Shown: positions 49,526-60,471 of the stretch, piece by piece
How positions within the stretch are numbered: the stretch's first letter is position 1
Layout of the letters: each line of letters starts with the position of its first letter
Source of the DNA: Margaritispora aquatica
Lineage: Eukaryota > Ascomycota > Leotiomycetes > Helotiales > Discinellaceae
Assembly (NCBI GenBank): GCA_007644065.1
Contig: VJWN01000019.1
Coordinates: forward strand, 310,001 to 374,000
Length of the DNA stretch: 64,000 nucleotides
Direction of reading: 5' to 3'
Notes under the pieces: generated by a model
Told to the model about the DNA's origin: nothing
The model's database searches: none
What the model saw: only the letters and a program-made list of their open reading frames with translations
Position numbers and translations under genes: made by a program

Positions 49526-51914
49526 TTAACCTTCAAAATTTATGCCGAAATCAGCTCCAGTTTCACACTGCACACCCATCTCAGGCAGATCAAGCCAGCC
49601 TATGCTTTCCTGCCATCCGGTTTCTAGAAGATCATCAAATTGCAACACGGCCTCGTTGTTCAGAGAAATTGCAGATCCGAACCCTTCCATAGATTCAAAT
49701 GTGTTCTGAACATTGAACGGATCAGTCTCAGCGCCCAAGTCTCCGTGGCTATGGACATCAGTTTGACCTAGAGTTGCTGCCCAGCTTCTGAAACGTCCAT
49801 ATTGATTAGAATCATCGTCCAATTTTGGCTCTGGATCGGATAGATCAAGCTTTTTAACAGCAAGCTCCAGTGATTCGATAACAGATACTTCGCTTTTTGC
49901 TGAGTCGATGTCGGTTGCCATCTGACGTATCAGAACCATTCCAGTTCTAAGAGCATTCCTGAGACGATCGGTATGTTCATTGAAACTCTGTGCTATTATA
50001 ACCAGTAAAGCGGCTCTCATAGCACTGAATTCTGTGTAGGATGCCTTTGCAAGGCCAACATTATCTTGAAGACACTGGCACAGGTTGATCACTTCAAGTG
50101 CGGCCGTGACACTGCCTGCGGCTAGAGATGATCTACTAATAACCTTCCTTTCGGGAATTGGATGGATATTTGCATGGGGACTTGGCTCCTTTCCTGGTGA
50201 TGAGGTCTTGTTACCCAAAACTATAAAAGGTCGACCCATGAAAATATCATTCAAGTGGAAACAAAGCTTTAAATGGATGTCGTTCCTCGAGAAGGCTTGT
50301 GCCTGGGGTGAGCCAATATTCTTAGATACGGGTAAAGTGAGCCACCAAAGATGGAGTTGCTGACGAATTTCCGAGATTTTCTCGATATAATGCGACTGAA
50401 AGCTTTTCGGACACTTGCGTAGCAGTGTACTTGGGTGCAACATCAGTAGGAGACTTGAATACTAAGAAAGAAGAGCTTACATTGTGTGCGAGATATCACC
50501 CAATCCAGTTGTAAGATGAATCAAAGCCGACATATTTGAGAATGCCGATGGTCGATCTAACGACTGGAACTCTGGTAAATCTTTGGGAAGATCCGCATCA
50601 ACCTCGTTCAAAGAAATCGAAGTTGGTCGTCCGTGAAGTACACAGATTCTCCTGAGAAGCGTCAGCAGGCTTCAACGAATCCCGAAAATGTTACATACCG
50701 TTCCAGCGTATAAGCATTCCACCACAACCGATTTCTCACTTCTATTGTATGGCTATTGAAGTCACTACCTGTATACTTTCGATGCATACCGTTTTGAATC
50801 GATAATTTGAGAGCCAGACCAAGGTAAGTGTACGCCAAGCCGTGAGTATCTATTGGTAAGGTGTAATGAGCGAGCAGCAAGCATGCTTGTACACTTTCAA
50901 GCGAGGCGATTGTGATGATATCCGGGAGCAACTTAGCACCCATCTGATAAAACTTGGCACCAATGTCTGGCTCAGACGACACATGTCCTTCGTGGACATA
51001 TCCTCCAGCTTTTCGAATTCGCTCATCAGCCATGTGGGAGAACTGACTGCCTATGGCTAAAACCATCAGCACGGAGCAGACCCATCCCGAATCATCACTG
51101 GAGACCTCTTCTGGCTTGGCTTTAAGCTGATCGATCCGGTCTCGTAGCCATTTCTCTTCGATATAGAATGAGTTTGTCTGAGCAAATTCAAAATAAACAC
51201 GGATCAAGAACTCTACAATATCCCACGGAGGTAAGCATCCCAGAGCTGCAAGAACAGTGGCACGCGAGGATTGAAGCTGAGAAGCTCTCCAGTACTCTAT
51301 GACTTTCAAGTCTCCCCTGCGATCCACTTCTGAGTCGAGACTTCCAACTCTTTTTCTCAATTTCTGAGAAAAGTTCCAGTGGGAGAACTCTCCCGAGTAG
51401 TCTGATTACTTAGCTTTTAGACTCGAAATTGAAGGGCTTGTCACTTACGAGCGGCGTTTTGAGAAAGAGTTTTAACAGCAAATGTCTCCTCAACTAAGGA
51501 CAGCTCCTCGACATCAGATCCTTCCTCTGCGACTAGTCCAGCTTCTTTACTTTGTAGTTTCTCGGCAATCCTCTTCAAATTTGGCAACGCCATAGACACA
51601 TCTCCCAGAAAGTGTTTTGCGATTTGCTCCAAGTACTTTGTTCTCTCATCTTTCGCCGCCTCGATCCTATCATCCTTCGTCAGCGATTCGATCATGGTTT
51701 GGATTGTGACAGGAATTAATCACCTGACATGATCGAGTGGTGCAACAGCATTGAACTCACAAGCATGTCGAGACCTTAGACATCGATTGCAAGGCTCACC
51801 TCCCTCACATTTTTCCTTAAGTCGCCGACATCTATCACACGCTCGTGTTGCTCTTTTGCGCTCTTGCGCTGTCAATCTGGGTCTTTTGGAGGGTGGGCCA
51901 GGCTGGGGATCCAT
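49526..51914 (-). CDS. Zn(II)2Cys6 fungal transcription factor
   Basis: Exons (descending) 51914-51724, 51666-51449, 51401-50699, 50651-50481 and 50453-49526 give 736 aa. The binuclear zinc cluster is ACDRCRRLKEKC then EGGEPCNRCLRSRHAC, cysteines 26, 29, 36, 42, 45 and 52 (C-x2-C-x6-C-x5-C-x2-C-x6-C). It is preceded by a basic stretch (SKRPRLTAQERKRATR). A fungal-specific regulatory (middle homology) domain follows, with PPWDIVEFLIRVYFEFAQTN, LAYTYLGLALKLSIQNGMHR and RNRLWWNAYTLERRICVLHG, the family's signature. The C-terminus is acidic and may activate transcription. Targets are unknown; neighbouring metabolic genes are candidates. Confidence 0.92.
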
Positions 51915-52359
51915 TGTGATGTCTTCAGCTGAGAGAGACAACAAACGATGTGGATTTGAGCTTCTGTTTTCTTGATGTTCTAGATTATTTAGCCTACGAG
52001 GGGCTTGTGTTCGATGTCACGAATATGATGGGTGCAAAGGAGATGGAAATATTAACCCCCATTTTTGGTAAAGATCCACCTATACTCCATAAGCAGGGAT
52101 GTATTGTATAGGAGAAGTAACATTTTGACTTGTCTCGCTTGCTTAGTGGTCATTATGCCCTTTTTGAACGAATCGAGAAAAACCGAGTCTTTCAAAACAC
52201 CAATATTGTTTATTGAAAGAAATGTATGCTATTTGTCGTAAGCCAGCGTTCGTGAAGCTCACCTCAAAGAATTTCGACCAACCACAGATGCGATTTGATC
52301 CTGCCAGACTTTGTGTTGCAATATCATATTTGTATTTTTTTTCATGCTGGATCTACAAG
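51915..52359. other. Spacer between TF 5' end and rhodopsin-domain gene 3' end
   Basis: About 445 bp. Probably the TF promoter plus the downstream gene's terminator. No gene seen. Confidence 0.45.
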
Positions 52360-53990
52360 CTACCAAGAATCTCGAATCACGTTCGCATTTTCCGGGTTTC
52401 TCCTGTCAGTCCTTCCTTCCGTCACCTTGAACTCACTGGAAATCACAATACCACCATTGGCAGCGGAAGGATTTCTCTTCAGGCCAACGACCTTCCCTGG
52501 ATTTAGATCATCCATCTTCAGGTCATTGATTATCTGCTCTTCACTCTCGGTTACCGACAGGCGGGAGTTCGATGCTTTGCGGTTGCGATTATGGCTACCC
52601 GAAGAAGGGCCACCTCTGCCATCACCTCCTCCTATTGTTCGGAAGCCAGAAGGATGTTTATTGGAGTTTGATTGGGCGGAAGTGAGTGAGCTGCTCATGA
52701 AGGGTGCGAGCCATAATTTGATGAGAGGTAGAATCATGGGGAGGTTGGTTGTAATGACCGAAACGAAGGCCTCGCGAGTTCCCCATGCACCTGCGAGTTG
52801 AGCGCCGTTGATTGGATCCTGAAGCACAATTCGTGGTTAGAGATCTCATCTATGCAATAGAGCCAGTAGCAAGGAGACTTACGGTAACGAGATACGTTGT
52901 CTTTAGAAGTGAGCAGACAAACACAAACACACCAGCACCCAGCACGAATGTCGCACCAAGCTTCTTATAGAGCTTCAACTTCGTTCCCCAGAGCATGGGA
53001 AGTGGTATCATGATGAGATAGATATCGGTCAGTAAACTGGCAATGAAATTCGCCCACACGATCGGCAGAGATATAGCGGCCTGGCAACGCTCTAGAAAAC
53101 AAAAATGGTTAGCACCAGTTGCAACATCAAGATCAAGCAGACTTACCTCCAGGGTCAGGGTTGATCTGCCAATACTTCGAGAAGGGCTGGCATGCACTGT
53201 ATAGTGTGATGATGCTTGCGAACCAAGTGGCTCCGACGATTCCAAAGCCGATCCAAATTCGCATTTGGAAGCTCCTGCTGAGGCCCTCCTATCATTTATC
53301 AGTGTCAGGAAAGTTCGATGCATCTAATTGAATGGAGTCTGTCTCAGTACCTACCATAAGGCGAATATAGAACACAAGCACAGCAATCTTGAGTGTGCAG
53401 ATCAGACATCCATAGCAAGTCCAGCCCGCTACTTGAATCTTAGAGCCAAATATCCTATGCAATGTCAGACATGGTATGTCCTGTGGTATTGAGGTTTTCT
53501 TCTAAACTCACCTCAACTCATATTCTCGAGAGTCAACAACTAGTGCCGAACGCTGCGTGTCAGTCATGGCATTGTTCGCAAGTCCTTGGCCATGGTTGAC
53601 TGCATAAAATGCTAGAGTTGATAAAGTAGTATACAGTAGCTATTGAAGTAAGTTGGTTGTCCTTAATAATATATGTCTTAGATACTGACAAGAGCAATCC
53701 AAACAATGAAGTCATCTGCCCGCAAGCCTTTGGTACCGACAGACTTCAAGCGAGCATATGTCCTCAATACTGTCATGAGTACACCTATGTTTCGTTAGGT
53801 TTCTCATTCTAAGTTCCCCCATTGTTCGCTGATGTGATGCAAATGAAGTGTTGGTTGACTTGGAAACAAGTCTTGGTGGCTCAGATTTTTGCTTACCAAA
53901 TGCATAAAGGGTCCACAACTCTGTGTTGAAGGTGCGAAGTCCAGCCGCCATGGCCGCAGCCATAGCTGCATCAGCAGCAGGATCAGACAT
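52360..53990 (-). CDS. Fungal rhodopsin-domain (Pth11-like) integral membrane protein
   Basis: Seven exons (descending): 53990-53897, 53784-53690, 53639-53512, 53454-53355, 53288-53147, 53091-52883, 52818-52360; 408 aa. Phases agree at every junction. Seven hydrophobic segments can be traced, including VGTKGLRADDFIVWIALLLY, GWTCYGCLICTLKIAVLVFY, WIGFGIVGATWFASIITLY and VWANFIASLLTDIYLIMIPL. Family features are ADDF after span 2, ACQPFSKYW before the extracellular loop, and TDIYLIMIPLPMLW. There is no CFEM domain. The cytosolic tail is Ser/Gly/Asn-rich. Family members act in host or surface sensing in some plant pathogens; here the role is unknown. Confidence 0.85.
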
Positions 53991-55032
53991 CCTAATTCAA
54001 TGGAAGTAAAGAACGAATCAGATTGTTGTACAAAGTCTCAGCACATATCCCCAATAAGAATCATGTCCAACCTCTTGTCACCAACAACAACAAACTTAGT
54101 GTAAGAAACACGAGGAGAGAATCACAATGATATATTTCTTTCACTTAGTATCTCCGTACGGACGGCGTAAGCATACTGTTTCCTCATCTCTGGCCTAGAC
54201 TTATTTTCTCCATCCCTGAACTGCAAGATTCAACGAGAAGGTGACAGGGAAGTCACTCGGGTTGAAACCCAGACCAAATGACAGAGGTGAGAATACTCGT
54301 GGGATTCGCAGAATTGAGATACCGGTCATGCAGCCCCCAGTCGTATGTCACACTCGGGACTTTTGAAGTCATCTTGGCTGAATACGCCCCCGGCATTGCT
54401 TCTTCATGGCAAGTGTTTGGACCCCTATGCGAGGAAACTCTCTTCCACCATGATGAAAAAGCAAGCACTCCGTACGTGCATTCCTCCCTTGACGGTTGAA
54501 ATACGACTTGCCCTGGGCTAGTCGTTGAGTCTCTGAAGTATGCTGACTCGTTTGAGCTGTACAGTCATGAAATCTTTTTCTTTTGCTTACCAGACTTTCT
54601 AAGCTTGAAATCTGATACTCTGGGGTGAGGGGAAGCTGGACCATGATTGTGCAACAAGACCACTCGGTTACTCCTCGAGCCCAGCATGAACGAAATTTTT
54701 GAGTTATAATGGAATCCTTCTGACAAAGCTCTCGCCCATCTTCAGAACGTGAGGTATTTCAGGTTAGTCGACCAGGGTTGTAGAGCCTATCGGGTAGAAT
54801 ATATTTGATAGATACTTCTTCACAGCATATGCAACTCTTCAAATACGTCGCCATTGAGGGAAGATAATGGTATTTCTTTTTCAACAAGTGATTCATGAGG
54901 TACGAATGTTATTCATGAGTTGAGTGGCAAAAGCTCCCTGAATCAAGACACATGGAAAGTCAACGAAATGCTTGATTTGTTTACATCCGTACACTTCTTT
55001 ACCTCCGTACCAACTCTGAATGACCAAGAAAA

Positions 55033-55840
55033 GTGCTGCACAGTACCCTAGCTGGTCCCCCAAGGCAATCTGACCGGGAGATCATTCAGGCTAATTCAAA
55101 ATACGGAGCGTTCGCATGGAAGCTGATCCTATTGGCCAATTATGACTCGCTTATTATCTTACACTGCATTTCAATGTCTTGTTCTTTCTTTGAAAAAGTC
55201 CGAATGGAGAATAATGAAAATTATGACCAACAAATAGTTCCTCACAATTTCTTTCTGCTCTCCTTGAATACCACTTTCCTGACTCGAAACCTCTCGCTTA
55301 GAGATGGTTCGGATCTTGGTATCGGACCATTCAACCTCTCCCAGTGGCCTGTAAATGATGCCCCTGTCAGCTTAGCCAGATCCTCAGGAACTTCATGTGG
55401 TGCCATCCGGAAGAAGCAAGGATGAGTCCACAGTCATGGCGAAGGAGCAGTGGAATTGATCCGAGACCTGGAGGCCCTGGAGCCCATTGCGAAAATCAAA
55501 ATCCACTGCGGGAAGAACCTACTTTTGACTGAGAGTGAGACAGAACCGCTTCTAGAGTACAGATCGTTGAGTGTTAAGCCAGATGCTCACACCTGAGAAA
55601 GTTGAAGCAAAGCAAATAGAAACCGAACGATTTTGGAATGTGAAAGCAGCTAGCAATGTTTTTGAACAATGGATCATTGCTGCCGACTCTTCCGTGCCTC
55701 AATGGTCTTCATCAAATACATTTTATGCGGCCAATAAGCTCCTTACAATGAGATGTTGGTTTTGTCCCTTTTCTCCCAAAGCTCCGGTAGCTGCGGCAGG
55801 GTGGATGGAGCTGACAGCCAAGCTTTCCGGCGTTCTGTGA
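55033..55840 (+). pseudogene. Disrupted reading frame of unknown family
   Basis: One plus-strand frame is open from 55033 to 55593 except for a single TGA at 55423-55425. After it the same frame continues with coding-like sequence (VELIRDLEALEPIAKIK, TESETEPLLEYRSLS). A second frame overlapping the end (55571-55840) continues in register +1 with EKVEAKQIETERFWNV and others. This pattern fits a decayed gene or an unspliced gene whose introns I cannot place. I recognise no domain. Confidence 0.3.
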
Positions 55841-56574
55841 AGAAAGTCATGAATTTCTTTGGATTGAGGGGGATTGAGTTTGAACTTGCTTTTGAGCGTT
55901 CGTTTCCTTCAATTGAACTCTAACTCGTATGATCCTCTAGTCGAATCACCAAGTGCAGCTTGCAACACTGAGTCGTTGAAGGAATCGTAGCTTCACTGAC
56001 AGGTCCAACAGGAACACGTTCCAAGAAGGATTGTGAATTTAATATCGTCAACGCCATGGTGCCCCTGCGCTTGCGTCAATTTTCGTTTGTTATTGCCAGG
56101 GTTCATGCGGCAGTATTGCGGCGGGGCGAGCAGATGTCTCTCGCTTGCGGAATCCAGCCCTGCTCCTATCCACAACCACCCTGTAAGAAATATCACCAAA
56201 TCCTGACTGCATCCAGCCTTCAGGTGGGATTAAACTTTGTTCTGCTGGGCGTCTTTCGATTGACAGAGAAGTCAATCAACTGGATAAAGAGCAGCAATGT
56301 TCCGTATGGGCTGCAGTCGTCATAACAGTCTTGATGCAATTCATGTGTTCAAAGACTTATGGACTTAACAGTATCAAAGACAAAAGCACTTGGCAAGCTC
56401 ACCTTTGATAACGATATAATACGATGATACATTCCTCCCCTGATGGACCGGACCGTCCCCATTGGGGAAACCTCTCGGAAAGGAACCCCATAAACAAAGT
56501 TGGCGGAGAAATCGATATTATGCACACAGGGTCTTCCTTCGGACGTGATGACCGGTGGGGAACGGAGGTGCTCT

Positions 56575-56582
56575 TATATAAT
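56575..56582 (+). promoter_or_regulatory. TATA box upstream of the FAD oxidoreductase
   Basis: TATATAAT lies 83-90 bp before the ATG at 56665, followed by pyrimidine-rich sequence. It suggests a tightly regulated promoter; this is inference from position. Confidence 0.5.
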
Positions 56583-56664
56583 TAATCTAGCTCCCGTAAT
56601 TGTGTCTTGCTCGTCGCCATCCAGTGTCACTCTTTCCTGGACGTCTTCTCACCATATCGCAAAG

Positions 56665-58541
56665 ATGTATAGCTTGAATCCGCTGAAACTTGCGGTTCTG
56701 TCGACCTTGGCAGTAATTGTAGCTGGTGCAAGTGTTGTCACAGACCTGGCATCTTGCCCGCCAGAGTATGCTGCTCTTGCAAAGAAGCTTTCGAAGACTG
56801 CGCTGATTTACTCGCCGGGATCTGACGCATTCGCAGCTGCTGTAAGTGCATTCTCCCTGTGATTGTTCTCTTTTGCAATAGTTTAGAGCTATACCTGCTG
56901 CAGAAAAAAGTTCTGAGATTCGAGCTTTTATTCCGAGCTCTGAAGATCGGCTTTGATTGTGTAACTTGGCATCTCTCAATGGAACTTAGAAACTAACATT
57001 TTATAGACTGCTCGGTGGTCTAACGCCAATGTTCCAATTGCTAGCGTTGTCGTAGTACCAGGAACTGAGAATGATGTTGTTGAAATAGTGAGTTTCTCTC
57101 TTTGAATCCCAGACACATGCGAGCTCATACTAACTATCATCTCATCAAGGTCAAGTATGCCAACTTGAACTCAATTCCCTTCCTCACTACAAATGGTGTG
57201 CATGGATCGATTAGCACCCTGAGCAAGATGACAAGCGGTATCGAAATTTATCTCAGCCAACTCAGTAGCATCAAGATCGCGAAAGATGGAAAGACAGCCA
57301 CTATTGGGGGTGGAGTCATATCGCGCAATCTTACAGACGCTTTATACGCTGCAGGAAAGCAGACTGGTGAGTGAAGACCCGAGTTCTTATAATGTTCTAG
57401 CCGGTTGACAAGCGAGACAGTGACCGGTGCCTGTGAGTGTGTTTCGTACCTCGGACCAGCGTTTGGAGGTGGTCACGGTTGGTTGCAAGGACGCCACGGA
57501 CTGATCTCCGACCAAATCACCTCAATGAGAGTGGTTTTGGCTACTGGAGAAATCGTCACTGTAGACAGCACGACAAATACCGACCTCTTCTGGGGAATGC
57601 GTGGCGCTGGCCACAACTTCGGAATTGTGACATCGGCTACCTCCAAGATCTACGACATCGAGCACACTAACTACGCATATGAAACGATGTTCTTCACTGG
57701 TGACAAAGTTGAAGCCGTTTATGCCCTTGCAAACAAGCAATGGCACACAGGAGGGGCTACCATGCCTGATGACTTGAACAACTGGTCGTATTGGTTCTTT
57801 GACCCAACTCTTGATCCCAACAAGCCAGTAAGTTTTTGGCAAAGTCTTTGTATCCTCATGTTTTCGAGGGTCCAAAAAGTCAGCTACTGACTTTCTGAAC
57901 CTCAGGTGATCGCAATGTACATTATCCAAGAAGGAAAGGACGTTGTGGATGCAGTTCACACCGCAGCATTCAAAGCACTCGGACCTATCATCGACGCGCC
58001 CGCAAATGGAACGTACTACGATCTTGCAGTGCTGACTGGTATTTCCTTGAACGACCCTCCTTGCAAGAAGACAGGAACAGCAAACCCCCGTTTCCCCATA
58101 TACCTCAAGTCTTACAACACCACAGCACAAAGACAGGCATACAACCTCTTCGCGCAAGCCACCACCAACGCATCCTCTCCTTTCAGCGGATCTCTCTTCA
58201 TGTTCGAAGGATATGGTCAATCCGGTGTCAAGGCACCTGGTGATGCCGCAACTGCGTTCGCTTATCGTGAGGATAACTTACTGGTTGCCCCTATGGTTGT
58301 GTATCAGCCAGCCGGCAAGGCAGTTGAGGCTCTCGCCTCGAAGGTTGGAAACCAGATGCGCGATGTCTTGTTCCAAGGTAGCGGACAGAAGACACTGAAT
58401 ACCTACGTCAACTATGCTTATGGTGATGAGACCCCAGTGGCTTGGTATGGAAGCGATGCTTGGCGCCAGAAGAAATTGAAGGCTTTGAAGAAGACTTTCG
58501 ATCCAAAGGGTCAATTCAGCTTCTATGCCCCGATTGCTTAA
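56665..58541 (+). CDS. Secreted BBE-type FAD-linked oxidoreductase
   Basis: Exons 56665-56841, 57007-57087, 57150-57366, 57421-57827 and 57906-58541 give 505 aa. The N-terminus is a signal peptide (LKLAVLSTLAVIVAGASV). The FAD-binding (PCMH/FAD_binding_4) domain includes SVVVVPGTENDVVEIVKYA and GKTATIGGGVISRNL. His104 (TNGVHGS) and Cys163 (VTGACECVS) sit where berberine-bridge enzymes carry bicovalent flavin. GGHGWLQGRHGLISDQ and TDLFWGMRGAGHNFGIVTS follow. The C-terminal BBE segment is YVNYAYGDETPVAWYG, typical of the family. These enzymes oxidise sugars, alcohols or secondary metabolites; substrate unknown. The gene converges with the GFA-fold gene. Confidence 0.9.
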
Positions 58542-58859
58542 ACGATTTGGGATGAATGAGATAATACTTTCAAATGAATATATAGCACAGTAATATATTC
58601 ATGAATTCTGCCAAGCAACTTGGTTTTCAGACTAGAATGACAGGCTGACACTTTGAAAGAGCATAATCTGAAATATACTTGGAAGTACAACAACCAACAA
58701 GCCGATTTGACGCTGATTTCACTACATGCCCCATGTTTCACAGCCCTCTTGAAGACTGTGCTAGCTATCCTTTAGATTCAAATTGGTAGGTGGAGTAAAA
58801 CGTGAGCCATAGAATGGCTTTAAATTCAATCTCTATTGTTCAGCCAGCCTGAACGTTTC

Positions 58860-59479
58860 CTATATTTCACCTCCACTGCCGCTGCCAAAATCTCCAGTAT
58901 CCTGCTGAGCTCCCTCGATAGGAAGCACCCATGGCACACGACTGCGTGTGTATATTTCAACGTCTGGGACAAAATCTTTGGCCGCGTCATAGCCATCGAT
59001 GCAGCCAGCTTTGATTACCATCTTCCCTGGCTGACCAGTAGCTATTTCTTGGCATTAGCAGAGATTCTTTTGACACGAAGATGGCCGAAGAGAGCGCCTT
59101 GTAAAGTACGGCCACAGAGAAGGTTTCATGTATTTGTTCTGGGCAACATACTGGTACGATAAAGAAGACTGCCACATTGGCCACAAGAATGGTTTGTGAT
59201 GGTGTTTCCATTGTCTGCCACTTTGGAGTAGGTCGACAACTCGCCCGAAACGACTTTGAGAGTCGAAGTTGACCAAAGGATATTTAGCGCAAAGGCGGCT
59301 CCAGTGAGTTTGCGCTCATCAGTGCAATCTGTAAACCCATCAATGCTGAGAGTCTTTCTTCTCACGGAGGTGTGTGTCAAGCAGATACTGAGCATGCACT
59401 TACGGCAACGGAACTTAACAATCGGTTCAGTGTCATAGGAGATGACATTAGCGCCGCAAAGACAAGATGATTGAGGCAT
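58860..59479 (-). CDS. GFA/CENP-V fold zinc protein (glutathione-dependent formaldehyde-activating enzyme-like)
   Basis: Exons (descending) 59479-59404, 59328-59152 and 59041-58860 give 144 aa; all phases agree. The start is the ATG of MPQSSCLCGANVISYD, not the longer open frame upstream. Zinc-site pairs are C6/C8 (SCLCG) and SCGQCGS later, plus C25/C27 (FRCHCTDE). In most family members the last motif reads CHC-x-x-C; here the third cysteine position is Glu30. LSTYSKVADNGNTITN and IYTRSRVPWVLP are family landmarks. The loss of a catalytic-site Cys argues against full formaldehyde-adduct chemistry. It lies tail-to-tail with the BBE oxidoreductase. Confidence 0.85.
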
Positions 59480-60471
59480 GGTATACAAGGTGCGCTTGGT
59501 AATATTTGAGCAGGTCGATGAATACTTATGTGTCGAGGAACTATTGGTGTTGAATGTGTTGAGCCTTCGACAACTTCGACGCAGCATATATACCTTTTCA
59601 AACACGGCTGCAACCACGCTAGGGGGTTTATAGTACCAACGTATGTGACAAAATGAACATCTCCGTCCGCTCCTTAATTCCTTCTATATCCATATACTTG
59701 CATGAAAGCATTCAGCCCGCTCTCAGATATGTCATCGGATATCTCACAGCACCAGGCATGAACCGGGAAATACAGCTCATTGGACGGACTTGGTGGTACC
59801 ATAAGCAGAACAAAAAGCGCAAACCTCAATGATTACAACGCGTAGCGGGCTCTGAAATATCTTTTCATATCCCGGTGCGGCTTCTAATCGATTTGCGGTT
59901 TCCACTCTAAAATTGATCACTGATCACTTCCGAAGCCGGCTTTTGGTATTGAAAAATTTCATTTGGTGTTGTACTACCAACTTCATCCCCCCCAAATATG
60001 AAGACGTACAGGCTACTGCGAAACACTGGTCTTCTGAACTTGTACCTGCATACTGCTTTGATCAAGGCAGGATAGGGGAGGTTAAAACTTGTTCCTGTAG
60101 AAGGCAGATACATGGCAAAAGATGACTGAGAGACTCTTCGTAAACACATCTTCTTTAGATATGTCAGAATATGCTTTGAGGCAATTCGATAGATATAGGT
60201 ACGATTTAACCATTTTTATGCCTTGAGCGAACAACTTGTCGTTGCCATTTCGTGACGGCCTTGGCAGCATTAATGATCGAGGAAGGGTCGCGATTGCTTG
60301 GCAATCTGTCAGCCTTGTGCCCACCACGACGCGTTCACAGCATTTTGATAATTTGTGAGTGATCAAGACAGCCAATCTTGACAGTCCAACATCTCGCATA
60401 CTAGCAGAAAGGTTGAGAATTATTCGGAATGTCAATCTCAACGCGTTGATGAATTATTCCCCTCTGTGGAA
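59480..60471. other. Divergent intergenic region, GFA-fold gene / APC1
   Basis: About 990 bp. It carries the GFA-gene promoter and the APC1 promoter. Short frames at 59907-60149 and 60082-60441 are not supported as genes. Confidence 0.45.
59586..59593 (-). promoter_or_regulatory. TATA-like element upstream of GFA-fold gene
   Basis: Reads GTATATAT on the minus strand about 110 bp before the start codon at 59479. Position is plausible for a TATA box. Confidence 0.4.

Larger units (their letters stand above)
53991..56664. other. 2.7 kb spacer upstream of rhodopsin-domain and BBE genes
   Basis: Divergent intergenic region. It contains the disrupted frame listed separately (55033-55840) and the TATA element at 56575. 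The remainder holds only short featureless frames. Confidence 0.45.

Noticed and set aside
59480..59617. N-terminal extension of the GFA-fold protein
   Set aside because: Upstream residues lack family similarity and the TATA element falls inside the extension.
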